56,810 bases of DNA from an uncultured Collinsella sp. (GTDB lineage: Bacteria > Actinomycetota > Coriobacteriia > Coriobacteriales > Coriobacteriaceae): contig CATWSG010000013.1 in the NCBI GenBank assembly GCA_958353395.1, positions 1 through 56,810 on the forward strand, written 5' to 3'. How positions within the stretch are numbered: position 1 is the first letter of the stretch; each line of letters begins with the position of its first letter. A program made the position numbers and the translations under genes. Positions 8,430 through 16,227 of this stretch are shown here, piece by piece. The notes beneath the pieces are model-generated. The model ran no database searches. It had not been told where the DNA came from and saw nothing but the letters and a program-made list of their open reading frames with translations.

Positions 8430-9557
8430 TTAAGCGAAGACGATTAGGTTATCCCTGTGTATCGCCGGCTTCTCGGCCAGGTTAGCGAGCAGGCGGTTGC
8501 TGGCGATCTGGTCCTGGCGACGGCCGGCTGCAAGCTCCAGCACGTCCGAATCGGCCTCGGCGATACCGCGGGCGACGACCATACCGCTCGGATCGCACAC
8601 ATCGAGCACATCGCCCTCGGCAAACTGGCCATCGACCTCGCGAATACCCACCGCAAGCAGGGAAGAGCCACGGCTGACCAGCGCCTTCGCAGCACCGTCA
8701 TCAACCGTCACCGAGCCGTGGGCCTTGTCGCCCAGCGCGATCCACAGTTTGCGGGGTGCGATGTCCAGGCGCTCCGCCGGCGGATCGAACAGGGTTCCTA
8801 CGCTCTCGCCGCGGGCGAGACGCACGAGGGCATCGGGCTCCTCGCCCGAGCAAATCACGCTCTGAATGCCCGCCGTCATCAGGATGCGGCTCGCGCGAAT
8901 CTTGGTGATCATGCCGCCCGTACCCACCGAGGTCGAAGAATCACCCGCCGAGGCAATGATCTTGGCATCGATCTTATGCACGACCGGGACAAACTCGGCC
9001 GTCGGATCCTCGTGCGGATTGGCGGTGTAGAGGCCGTCGATATCGGACAGCGTCACGCACAGGTCGGCGGAAACCAGGCAGCTCACGAGCGCCGCCAGCG
9101 TGTCGTTGTCGCCAAACTTGATCTCGTCGACGGTAACGGTGTCGTTCTCGTTGACGACCGGCACCACGCCCAGCTCCACCAGACGCAGCAGGGCGTCGCG
9201 CGCGTGCAGGTAGGACGTGCGACGCGCCGTGTCGTGACGCGTGAGCAGCACGAGCGAGGTGAGCAGGTCGCGCGCATGGAACTCCTCGTCGTAGGCCGAC
9301 GAGATGATGCACTGACCAGCCGAGGCGCAGGCCTGCAGGCTCGGAAGGTCGCCGACCGGCTTGCGGTCGAAGCCCAACACGGGATAGCCACAGGCGATAG
9401 CGCCCGAGCTCACCACGACCAGACGCCAGCCGAGCTTGCGCAGCGCTGCGGCTTGATCGGCAAGTCCGCCGATAAAGGCGCGGTTGACCTTGCCATCGGC
9501 GCCCACCACCGTGGACGAACCGATCTTTACCACCATCGTTTTATAAGAAGTCGTCAT
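8430..9557 (-). CDS. proB: Glutamate 5-kinase
   Basis: ProB phosphorylates glutamate on its gamma-carboxylate, the first and feedback-regulated step of proline synthesis. The 375-residue product has an amino-acid-kinase domain at about 1-260: VVKIGSSTVVG at the N-terminus, VVSSGAIACG, NENDTV and GTGGMITKI. A C-terminal PUA domain (about 280-375) is of the type found in long ProB proteins. The start is the ATG at 9557 (MTTSYKTMVVKIGS). No strong ribosome site precedes it or the alternative ATG at 9536. The gene begins 80 nt after pncB on the same strand, so the two could be co-transcribed, although a family C repeat lies between them. Confidence 0.95.
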   Translation of the reverse strand: MTTSYKTMVVKIGSSTVVGADGKVNRAFIGGLADQAAALRKLGWRLVVVSSGAIACGYPVLGFDRKPVGDLPSLQACASAGQCIISSAYDEEFHARDLLTSLVLLTRHDTARRTSYLHARDALLRLVELGVVPVVNENDTVTVDEIKFGDNDTLAALVSCLVSADLCVTLSDIDGLYTANPHEDPTAEFVPVVHKIDAKIIASAGDSSTSVGTGGMITKIRASRILMTAGIQSVICSGEEPDALVRLARGESVGTLFDPPAERLDIAPRKLWIALGDKAHGSVTVDDGAAKALVSRGSSLLAVGIREVDGQFAEGDVLDVCDPSGMVVARGIAEADSDVLELAAGRRQDQIASNRLLANLAEKPAIHRDNLIVFA

Positions 9558-9605
9558 ACGTCAAACCAATCAACTGTTCAGCGAACGGGCGAACGGGCAA
9601 GCGAG

Positions 9606-9644
9606 AAAATGATCCGTTATCTTCCGTCGCATGCTGATCATTTT
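9606..9644. repeat. Dispersed palindromic repeat, family C, overlapping the pncB stop codon
   Basis: The arms AAAATGATC (9606-9614) and GATCATTTT (9636-9644) flank a CTTCCGTC-containing loop. On the minus strand the second arm reads AAAATGATC, and its TGA is the pncB stop codon. The related copies are at 1637 and 56715. Confidence 0.75.
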
Positions 9645-11143
9645 GCCCAGGGGAAAGCCGAGGCCGCGGCCATGTTCTTGCGCACGAGCTCGTCGCGCAC
9701 CTGAGCCAGGCCCTGCTCCATGCCCACCACATAGGTCTGCGGGTACAGGAAGCGCTTGAAAGCTGCGTCCAGATGATCGAGCGCCCAAACACAGCGCTCG
9801 CGCGCGTCCTGGATGCTCTCACGCGGAGCCACTGCGCTGCCATCGCGCACGATCGGCACCAGCAGCTCGCGATACTCAAGCTCCGACACGTCGGTCACCA
9901 GGGCGGCATCATTCACGGCCACGAGGGTATTGCCGCGCGCGGCGCCCTCCCCCACCAGATGGTCCTCGTCGTAGATCATGTCGCAGACCGGGCCGCCAAA
10001 GCCGTCGTAATAACGGCGCACGCGCTGCACGCCCGGGATCGTGCGCTTGTAGGGCTGCTCGGAGAGCTTGACCACCGGCGTCCACGGGTCGGCCTCGCTC
10101 GCACGGCGGGCGGAAAGCTTGTACACGCCGCCCAGCGCCGGCTGGTCGTAGCAGGTCGCGAGCTTGGTGCCCACGCCAAAGCTATCGATGGGCGCGCCCT
10201 GGTCGAGCAGCGACTGAATCGTGTACTCATCCAGATCGTTAGAAACCGAGATCCCCACATAGGGCAGGCCCTCGGCATCGAAACGACCGCGGACATACTT
10301 GGAGAGCTTGGCGAGGTCGCCCGAGTCAATGCGAATAGCCGACAGACGCTCGCCCGCCGCCTCCATCTCCTTGGCAACCGTAATGGCATGCTCGCAGCCC
10401 TCGCGCACATCGTAGGTGTCGATGAGCAGCGTGCAGTTCTTGGGGCTCGACTTGGCAAAGGCGCGGAAGGCCTCGAGCTCGGAATCGAAGCTCATCACCC
10501 AGCTGTGCGCATGCGTGCCAAAGACGGGAATACCGTAGCGGCGGCCGGCGAGCACATTGGACGTAGAGGAGCAGCCGGCGACGTAGCTCGCGCGCGCAAC
10601 GGCCAGGCCGCCATCGGGACCCTGGGCTCGGCGCAGGCCAAACTCGGCCACGGGACGGCCGTCCGCCGCCAGCACCACGCGCGCCGTCTTGGTGGCGACA
10701 AGTGTCTGGAACCCGACGATGTTGAGCAGCGCCGTCTCGAGCAGCTGGCACTCGAGCGCAGGACCGGTGACGCGCACCATGGGCTCGCGTGGAAAGACGA
10801 GCTCGCCCTCGGGGACGGCGTCGATATTTACATGCGCACGAAAATCGCGCAGGTAGTCGAGGAATGCGGACTTGAACATCGCGCCGCCGGCCGGGGCCTC
10901 AAGCGATGCGAGGTAGTCGATATCCTCGGGCGTAAAGCGCAGATTCTCGACTAGCTCGGGCAGCTCGGCGGTGCCGCACATGACGGCATAGGCGCTGCCA
11001 AAGGGATGGTCGCGGTAAAACGCGGTAAAACAACCCTGCTCATTGGCCTTGCCGCTCTCCCACAGGCCCTGGGCCATAGTGAGTTCGTACAGATCGGTGA
11101 GCATTGCGATGTCGGTGGGATGAGAGATATCGGTCAAAGCCAT
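9638..11143 (-). CDS. pncB: Nicotinate phosphoribosyltransferase
   Basis: PncB converts nicotinate and PRPP to nicotinate mononucleotide in the NAD salvage pathway. The 501-residue product begins MALTDISHPTDIAMLTDLYE, preceded by GAAAGG. The longer open frame upstream lacks a ribosome site. Family motifs are visible: LTDLYELTMAQG, FGLRRAQGPDGG, GTHAHSWVMSF, LLIDTYDVREG, IRIDSGDL and FGVGTKLATC. The long C-terminal part is typical of the bacterial and eukaryotic NAPRTase class. The last codons and the TGA stop fall within a dispersed palindromic repeat, so the extreme C-terminus (about AFPWAK) may have been shaped by repeat insertion. Confidence 0.95.
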   Translation of the reverse strand: MALTDISHPTDIAMLTDLYELTMAQGLWESGKANEQGCFTAFYRDHPFGSAYAVMCGTAELPELVENLRFTPEDIDYLASLEAPAGGAMFKSAFLDYLRDFRAHVNIDAVPEGELVFPREPMVRVTGPALECQLLETALLNIVGFQTLVATKTARVVLAADGRPVAEFGLRRAQGPDGGLAVARASYVAGCSSTSNVLAGRRYGIPVFGTHAHSWVMSFDSELEAFRAFAKSSPKNCTLLIDTYDVREGCEHAITVAKEMEAAGERLSAIRIDSGDLAKLSKYVRGRFDAEGLPYVGISVSNDLDEYTIQSLLDQGAPIDSFGVGTKLATCYDQPALGGVYKLSARRASEADPWTPVVKLSEQPYKRTIPGVQRVRRYYDGFGGPVCDMIYDEDHLVGEGAARGNTLVAVNDAALVTDVSELEYRELLVPIVRDGSAVAPRESIQDARERCVWALDHLDAAFKRFLYPQTYVVGMEQGLAQVRDELVRKNMAAASAFPWAK

Positions 11144-11225
11144 GGGGCGACCTTTCGGATGTGTTGTGCAGAGGTTGAGGGTTGGGCGAGGCGGACGTGC
11201 GGGCATGGAGCCCGATGCAAATCGG

Positions 11226-11684
11226 TTAGAGCAGGCCCATGCTGGTCAGGATCGTGTAGCCCATAAAGATGACAAACGCGATGAGGGCAAGGACAATGAT
11301 GATTTTTTGAGCCGGCGCCATGCCAGGAATCTCGTTCTCGCCCGTAGGTTCCTTGGAGGTAACCATGCGCTGGGCAAAGGTCATCTCGTCACGGCTCGGC
11401 TTGGGCTCGACGGACTTGGGACGAGCGGCCTTTTTAGGCTGAGGTTTGGGCGCGGCAGGTGCAGGCTTCGCAGCAGCGGGCTTGGGTGCGGGCGCGGGCT
11501 TGCGCTCGGATGCGGCGTTCAAGGCGACCTCCTCGGCCTTCGCACGCTCGGCGCGCAGGGCAGCCAGCTCCTCACGCTCGCGACGGGCCTCTTCCCGAGC
11601 CTCGCGGCGGGCCTTCTCAGCGCGGAGCTCTTCCAACTCAGCGCGCTCCTCGTCGGACAATGGTTGGGACTCAAGCTCGGCCAT
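11226..11684 (-). CDS. Small C-terminally membrane-anchored protein with coiled coil and Pro/Ala-rich linker
   Basis: I do not recognise a family. The 152-residue product starts MAELESQPLS after AGAAAGGG. Residues about 8-65 are a charged Glu/Arg/Ala-rich stretch predicted to be a coiled coil (EERAELEELRAEKARR). Residues about 70-105 are a Pro/Ala/Lys-rich linker. A single hydrophobic helix near the C-terminus (KIIIVLALIAFVIFMGYTI) should anchor it, with most of the protein in the cytoplasm. It lies between pncB (82 nt downstream) and a tRNA gene (65 nt upstream). It could be a scaffold or envelope-spanning adaptor, but nothing in the sequence shows a specific role. Confidence 0.75.
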   Translation of the reverse strand: MAELESQPLSDEERAELEELRAEKARREAREEARREREELAALRAERAKAEEVALNAASERKPAPAPKPAAAKPAPAAPKPQPKKAARPKSVEPKPSRDEMTFAQRMVTSKEPTGENEIPGMAPAQKIIIVLALIAFVIFMGYTILTSMGLL

Positions 11685-11702
11685 GGTATAGCCCTTTCTT
11701 TT

Positions 11703-11735
11703 AAAAAAAGCCGCCGACACAATGTCAGCGGCTTA
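11703..11735 (-). terminator. Rho-independent terminator of the tRNA-Ala gene
   Basis: On the minus strand AAGCCGCTGACA pairs with TGTCGGCGGCTT (one G-T pair) and runs into seven T. It lies 14 nt beyond the tRNA 3' end and just upstream of the ribosome site of the next gene. Confidence 0.85.
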
Positions 11736-11748
11736 TCAAATCCAAGGG

Positions 11749-11821
11749 TGGAGACGAAGGGAGTCGAACCCTCGGCCTCTGCCATGCGACGGCAGCGCTC
11801 TCCCAACTGAGCTACGTCCCC
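11749..11821 (-). tRNA. tRNA-Ala (anticodon CGC)
   Basis: The 73-nt minus-strand sequence folds into a full cloverleaf. The acceptor stem GGGGACG/CGTCTCC carries the G3:U70 pair that marks alanine tRNAs. The anticodon stem CTGCC/GGCAG encloses the loop GTCGCAT, which gives anticodon CGC, reading GCG. GTTCGACTC supplies the T-loop and the discriminator base is A. The CCA end is not encoded. A terminator follows. Confidence 0.96.
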
Positions 11822-11877
11822 AGGACAAGTCGATATTTTACCTACGGCTCGCCAACTGTCAACGCCCAATACCCAGT

Positions 11878-11967
11878 CTTTTTAGGACGGGGCTTATTTG
11901 ACTACTTTTCGAGCAGGCACTACTCCCGATGATTTTTTATCCCCGTCCCAGAAAAATCATCGACGAA
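11878..11967. repeat. Composite repeat, copy 1 (GGACGGGG ... GACTACTTTT plus ATGATTTTT palindrome)
   Basis: It contains TTTTAGGACGGGGC, GACTACTTTT, then the palindrome ATGATTTTT/AAAAATCAT (11929-11960) with CCCCGTCCC in the loop. The flanking part matches the reverse complement of 24704-24737. It lies 4 nt after the stop of the radical SAM gene, so it may act as its terminator. Confidence 0.7.
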
Positions 11968-11971
11968 CGCA

Positions 11972-12910
11972 CTACTTTGCGCTGGTAAGAACACCGGTGG
12001 TGTCGAAGGCCGGGGTGAAGCTCTCGTCTACCGCGCCGCCCTCTTGCCAGAACATCGTCGTAAAACCCAGGTCGTCGGCATGGTCGAGCACCTGCTCGTA
12101 CTCCTCACGCGTCACAGCGCGCGCCAACTCGCCGCCCTGCTCGCGCATGAGCGCATTGGGCGTGTACTGGTTCATAACTGAGATCGGCACGTCGCCCACC
12201 GTCTGCCACACCAGGTCCAGCACGCGACACGAATCGTCTGAATGCCCCGGAAGCACCAGGTGACGCACGATCATGCCACGCTTCATAAGCCCGTCCTCGT
12301 CCACCAACTCTCCCCCGCGGCGCTCGATCTCGCGCGCCATCTGGGCCAGACCCGACACGGCCACACGCGGGTAATCCTTTATATGGGAGAGCGACTGCGC
12401 AAGCCCGGCATCGGCATATTTAAAGTCGGTGAGCCACACATCGACCAGGTCGCCCAGCGCCGCCACGGCACTCGCGCGCTCGTAACCACTCGTGTTGTAG
12501 ACGATTGGGATAACCAGTCCGCGCGCCCGTGCAGCGGCAATCGCAGCCGGCAACAGGTGCGCATAGTGCGTCGCCGTCACCAAATTGATGTTGTTGGCAC
12601 CCTGGTCCTGCAGTTCCAGCATAATCTCGACCAGGCGCTCAGGCGAAATCTCAAGGCCAAAATTGCCGGTCGAGATCTCGTGGTTCTGGCAGTAGATACA
12701 TTTGAGCGAGCAGCCGCTAAAGAAGATCGTGCCCGAACCGGCCTCGCCCGAGATAGGCGGCTCCTCCCACATATGAAGCGCGGCGCGGGCCACCTTGAGC
12801 GTGTCGTTAGCACCGCAGACGCCGTGCGCGCCCTCATCGCGCGCCGCACCGCAACGGCGCGGACACAAATGGCAGGCGGGCGAAAAAAGTTCGGTCAACG
12901 ACGTCGGCAT
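11972..12910 (-). CDS. Radical SAM protein, PflX-like (homologous to pyruvate-formate-lyase activating enzymes)
   Basis: Radical SAM enzymes use a [4Fe-4S] cluster to cleave S-adenosylmethionine. The CxxxCxxC cluster motif is seen in FFSGCSLKCIYCQNHEIS. An N-terminal Cys-rich segment (ACHLCPRRCGAARDEG...GVCG) matches the PflX/COG1313 group, whose substrate is not established. NINLVTATHYAHLL, YNTSGYE and WLTDFKY continue the barrel strands. The product is about 312 residues if it starts at MPTSLTEL, where GGAG lies 9 nt upstream; an ATG five codons earlier has no spacing for a ribosome site. No glycyl-radical enzyme gene lies nearby. Confidence 0.85.
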   Translation of the reverse strand: MPTSLTELFSPACHLCPRRCGAARDEGAHGVCGANDTLKVARAALHMWEEPPISGEAGSGTIFFSGCSLKCIYCQNHEISTGNFGLEISPERLVEIMLELQDQGANNINLVTATHYAHLLPAAIAAARARGLVIPIVYNTSGYERASAVAALGDLVDVWLTDFKYADAGLAQSLSHIKDYPRVAVSGLAQMAREIERRGGELVDEDGLMKRGMIVRHLVLPGHSDDSCRVLDLVWQTVGDVPISVMNQYTPNALMREQGGELARAVTREEYEQVLDHADDLGFTTMFWQEGGAVDESFTPAFDTTGVLTSAK

Positions 12911-13064
12911 AAAACCATGCTCCAAAACAACGATTCAGCAGCTCAAACGTAAAGGGATCAACCCCACAGACGGCTCGAGCCCAAGGCGCCGTAATCGTCC
13001 GACACGATTTTTGTAATGTCAAGACTGGAATCGATAAAGTGCCGCTTTATGATGTAGGTATTCC

Positions 13065-13204
13065 GCCCCCCGCGGAGCAACTGGGTGAACCGTCGCGTTT
13101 ATTTAGGGAGCCCACACAGTCGTACCTAGTACAGGTATCCTTCGTTGTTAAGGACGCTGGAACAGTCGATGAGGGCACCCACCTGTTTTAGGTGGGTTCA
13201 TTTT
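13065..13204 (+). ncRNA. Candidate small structured RNA (6S-like is one possibility)
   Basis: The stretch shows several local hairpins: TACCT/AGGTA near 13125, TCCTT/AAGGA near 13140-13156 and a long-range TGGGTG/CACCCA pairing between about 13083 and 13176. It ends in a perfect hairpin, ACCCACC-loop-GGTGGGT, followed by TTCATTTT. The overall plan of a long hairpin with internal bubbles and a terminal GGGCACCCACC element recalls 6S RNA of Gram-positive bacteria. I cannot confirm the family, and the 5' end is a guess. Confidence 0.35.
13177..13204 (+). terminator. Hairpin ACCCACC/GGTGGGT followed by a T-rich tail
   Basis: A 7-bp perfect stem around TGTTTTA is followed by TCATTTT. No protein gene ends just upstream on the plus strand, which implies termination of an untranslated transcript. 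Confidence 0.6.
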
Positions 13205-13435
13205 CGTAACGTGGGGGGTGGTTTTCTTTTGCCGAAAATCACCATTACAGTCCATATGGATCACCGCCGGCATCCCGACAAGCCATCGACAACATCCCAA
13301 TATCTGGTAAGCGCGTGATTATCGCTGCGTGCAATTCCATGCACCCCCCTTGGTCGAGTATTATGGTTTGGCTATGCCCTTTGCGCATGGCGTTCTTCTG
13401 ACCTTTTCCTTCGACGCTTGGCGGTTTTTAGATTC

Positions 13436-14635
13436 ATGGCTTCATCCCCGAGCTACATACCGTACCTATGCGTGGCAGCGGCGGCCTTTATCACGACCTT
13501 CCTCGCGGTGCCCCTGGTCAAGCGCTTGGCAATCAAGCTCGACGCCGTCGACTATCCTTCTAAGCGCCGCATCAACACCAAGCCCATCCCGCGTTTGGGC
13601 GGAACGGCGGTGTTTTTGGGCCTGGTCGTCGCCTGCACTGTGCAAATCCTAGGCACCTGGTACCTGGGTTGGCCGCCCGTTTTGGTGCCCCACCCCCGTC
13701 TGCACATCAGCTACCCCATACTTGCGCTTTCTTTTACCGTTATCTTTGCGACCGGCGCTATCGACGACGTCTTCCAGCTCACGCCCAAGCAAAAGCTGGC
13801 CGGACAGGTCCTCGCCGCGCTTATCGCCTGCATGGGCGGCCTGCGGATCGGCGTCATCGTCAACCCGTTTGCTCCCGGCGAGATCATGCTCGGATGGCTC
13901 GCCTACCCCATTACCGTGATCTATCTGGTGGCATTCACCAACATCATTAACCTCATCGACGGCCTCGACGGCTTGGCCACGGGCATCTGCGGCATCGCGT
14001 CGTTCACCATGTTTTCGATGGCCGTTCTCTCGGGCCGCATCGACGCCGCCGCGCTCTCCATTGCGCTCTTTGGCGCCTGTCTGGCCTTTTTGCGCTACAA
14101 CTTCAACCCCGCAAGCATCTTCTTGGGCGACTCGGGGTCGCTGCTTCTGGGCTTTGCGCTGGGCTCCATCTCGCTGCTCAACGTGAGCCGCACCGCCGCA
14201 CTCACCTCGCTTATCATCCCGCTCATCGTTGCCGGCGTGCCCATCATCGACACGTTTAGCGCCATTGTGCGCCGCAAGCGCGCCCACATTAGCATCGGGC
14301 AGGCCGACAAGGGCCACATCCACCACCGCCTGATCCAAGAAGGCTACAACCAAAAACAGGCCGTGCTGCTCATCTATGCCTGGTGCATCATGCTTTCGGC
14401 CGGCGCCGCCGCGATTAACCAGGTCGAGGTGCCCATGCGTGTGCTCATCTTTACCGTGCTCGCCATTGGCTCGGCTGCCTTCGCCAAGCACCTGCACCTG
14501 TTTGAACCCGTGCTGCGCCACCATTACAACAAGCGCACGCACGAGGACGAGCTGGTCACCCCCGACGACCCCGCTTTTAAGCAGGAGGAGCAGGCAGCCG
14601 AGGAGCGCAAAGAAGAGCGCCACCACAAGCTCTAG
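13436..14635 (+). CDS. Undecaprenyl-phosphate sugar-1-phosphate transferase (WecA/TagO/MraY family)
   Basis: This family of integral membrane enzymes transfers GlcNAc-1-P or a similar sugar phosphate to undecaprenyl phosphate, starting wall-linked glycan or exopolysaccharide synthesis. The ~399-residue product has about 10-11 hydrophobic helices. Family motifs are clear: PRLGGTAVFLG, GAIDDVFQLTPKQKLAGQ, TNIINLIDGLDGLATG, FLGDSGSLLLGF and DKGHIHHRLIQEGY, the last being typical of WecA-type enzymes and not of MraY. A cytoplasmic charged tail ends the protein. The start is uncertain: ATG at 13436 (MASSPSYIP) or TTG at 13418, neither with a good ribosome site. trpS follows on the same strand. Confidence 0.9.
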   Translation: MASSPSYIPYLCVAAAAFITTFLAVPLVKRLAIKLDAVDYPSKRRINTKPIPRLGGTAVFLGLVVACTVQILGTWYLGWPPVLVPHPRLHISYPILALSFTVIFATGAIDDVFQLTPKQKLAGQVLAALIACMGGLRIGVIVNPFAPGEIMLGWLAYPITVIYLVAFTNIINLIDGLDGLATGICGIASFTMFSMAVLSGRIDAAALSIALFGACLAFLRYNFNPASIFLGDSGSLLLGFALGSISLLNVSRTAALTSLIIPLIVAGVPIIDTFSAIVRRKRAHISIGQADKGHIHHRLIQEGYNQKQAVLLIYAWCIMLSAGAAAINQVEVPMRVLIFTVLAIGSAAFAKHLHLFEPVLRHHYNKRTHEDELVTPDDPAFKQEEQAAEERKEERHHKL

Positions 14636-14794
14636 GGCAAGCTGCCGAGGATGTGCCAAGGCGTTGGCAACCGTTCGCGCGAACGCCGCGGCGGACTTGA
14701 AAGCCGGCCCCTGGCAGTCCCTCACCCACTCACGCCCACCCCTCTCAATAAACACGCTATCATCAAAACCTGCGAACGAACGTTAGGAGCAATC

Positions 14795-15844
14795 ATGCCA
14801 AACGAGAACAGCTACGAAGTCGCGCTGCAAAAGAGCAACGCCATTCGCGAGGGCCTGGCCAAGACGCCCGAGAAGTTCACTATGCTTACCGGCGACCGCC
14901 CCACCGGCCGTCTGCACCTGGGTCACTACTTTGGCACCCTCAAGGGCCGCGTGGAGCTGCAGAACATGGGCGCCAGGACCAACGTACTCATCGCCGACTA
15001 CCAGGTCATCACCGACCGCGACACCACCGAGCACATCCAGGACAACGTGTACAACATGGTCATGGACTACCTTGCCTGCGGCATCGACCCCGACAAGACC
15101 ATGATCTACGCGCACTCCGCCGTGCCCGCCGCCAACCAGCTCATGCTGCCGTTCCTGTCGCTGGTGTCCGAGGCCGAGCTGGCGCGCAACCCCACCGTCA
15201 AGGCCGAGATGGAGGCCTCGGGCCACGAGCTCACCGGCCTTCTGCTCACCTACCCGGTACATCAAGCCTGCGACATCCTGTTCTGCAAGGGCAACGTGGT
15301 ACCCGTCGGTCGCGACCAGCTGCCGCACATCGAGCTTACCCGCACCATCGCCCGCCGCTTTAACAACCGTTACGGCAAGGTGTTCCCCGAAGTCGACGCG
15401 CTGCTGTCCGAGACCCCGCTACTGCCCGGCCTTGACGGTCGCAAGATGAGCAAGAGCTACGGCAACGCCATCAACATCTCGATGACCGCTGAGGAGACGG
15501 CCAAGCGCATCAAGAAAAGCCAGACCGACTCTGAGCGCATGATCACGTTCGATCCCGAGAACCGCCCCGGCGTGTCTGGCCTGCTTTCGACAGCCGCCAT
15601 CTGCACCGGTCGCTCCGAGGTCGAGATTGCCGAGGAAATCGGCATGGGCGGCTCCGGCCAGCTCAAGAAGTACGTGACCGAGGTCGTCAACGAGTACTTC
15701 GCACCTATCCGCGAGCGTCGCCAGCGCTACGAGAACGATCTGGATTACGTGAAGGACGTGCTGCACGAGGGCAACCGTCGCGCCAACGAGATCGCCGAGC
15801 AGACCCTGGCAGAGGTTCAGGACGCCATGGGTATGGTGTACTAG
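14795..15844 (+). CDS. trpS: Tryptophanyl-tRNA synthetase
   Basis: Class I synthetase charging tRNA-Trp. The 349-residue product starts MPNENSYEVA after TAGGAG. The open frame extends upstream but without a ribosome site. The HIGH motif is HLGH at 41-44 (TGRLHLGHYFGTL) and the KMSKS motif is exact in LLPGLDGRKMSKSYGNAI. DRDTTEHIQDNV and PVGRDQLPHIELTR are typical of the longer-loop TrpRS subgroup. The length is normal. A terminator hairpin lies 36 nt after the stop. The 159-bp upstream gap shows no T-box element that I can recognise. Confidence 0.97.
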   Translation: MPNENSYEVALQKSNAIREGLAKTPEKFTMLTGDRPTGRLHLGHYFGTLKGRVELQNMGARTNVLIADYQVITDRDTTEHIQDNVYNMVMDYLACGIDPDKTMIYAHSAVPAANQLMLPFLSLVSEAELARNPTVKAEMEASGHELTGLLLTYPVHQACDILFCKGNVVPVGRDQLPHIELTRTIARRFNNRYGKVFPEVDALLSETPLLPGLDGRKMSKSYGNAINISMTAEETAKRIKKSQTDSERMITFDPENRPGVSGLLSTAAICTGRSEVEIAEEIGMGGSGQLKKYVTEVVNEYFAPIRERRQRYENDLDYVKDVLHEGNRRANEIAEQTLAEVQDAMGMVY

Positions 15845-15879
15845 GCCGATCTGCTGGCTTGAGCTTTCGATTGCTATAG

Positions 15880-15907
15880 GGCGGGCGCTACGGCGTCCGC
15901 CTTTTTT
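15880..15907 (+). terminator. Rho-independent terminator of trpS
   Basis: GGCGGGCGC pairs with GCGTCCGCC (one G-T pair) around a short TACG-type loop and is followed by six T. Confidence 0.88.
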
Positions 15908-15954
15908 GGAGCCGGACCGCTTCGGCTCCGTCCATCGCACTCCCCCGACAAACA

Positions 15955-15996
15955 GGAACAGGCCCGCCGGCAGTTAGTTGCCAGCGGGCCTGTTCC
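15955..15996. repeat. Strong hairpin GGAACAGGCCCGC / GCGGGCCTGTTCC
   Basis: The arms pair perfectly over 13 bp and continue as CGGCA/TGCCA with one mismatch. No T run follows on either strand. It may be a second stop signal after trpS or a processed-RNA end. Confidence 0.6.
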
Positions 15997-16172
15997 CGAA
16001 GTACACCGTTGAATCGCACAGAGGGGAGGAATGCGAATCAAACTCAACAGGGCAGGCTTTTTCATCGCCTATTGCCTGCTCCGTTGCTGAAACCAATATA
16101 GTTCGCCGTGGTTTACTTTGCAGCATCAATATCCGCCGCCATAGCTTCTCCATAAGTTAGCCCAAGTAAACT

Positions 16173-16211
16173 AAACCACCACAAAGGGGTAGGCACCTTT
16201 GTGGTGGTTTT
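16173..16211. repeat. Dispersed palindromic repeat, family A; terminator of the MGMT-like gene
   Basis: It has the full arms ACCACCACAAAGG/CCTTTGTGGTGGT. The loop is changed by one deletion and substitution (GGTAGGCA). It ends 17 nt beyond the stop of the minus-strand gene at 16228. Confidence 0.82.
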
Positions 16212-16227
16212 GGCCACGGCAGAGCCG

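Larger units (their letters stand above)
12911..13435. other. 525-bp gene-free region upstream of the WecA/TagO-like gene
   Basis: I see no protein gene here. The region contains a candidate small RNA with a terminator hairpin (13065-13204), and presumably promoters for the radical SAM gene on one side and the transferase on the other. The 230 bases after the hairpin show nothing else that I can interpret. Confidence 0.5.
15845..16227. other. 383-bp gene-free region downstream of trpS
   Basis: It contains the trpS terminator, a second strong hairpin (15955-15996), a GGAGCC/GGCTCC stem (15908-15929) and a family A repeat (16173-16211). I see no open frame with a ribosome site. Confidence 0.6.

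Noticed and set aside
8457..9704. Plus-strand frame opposite proB
   Set aside because: Antisense shadow; no ribosome site or recognisable domain.
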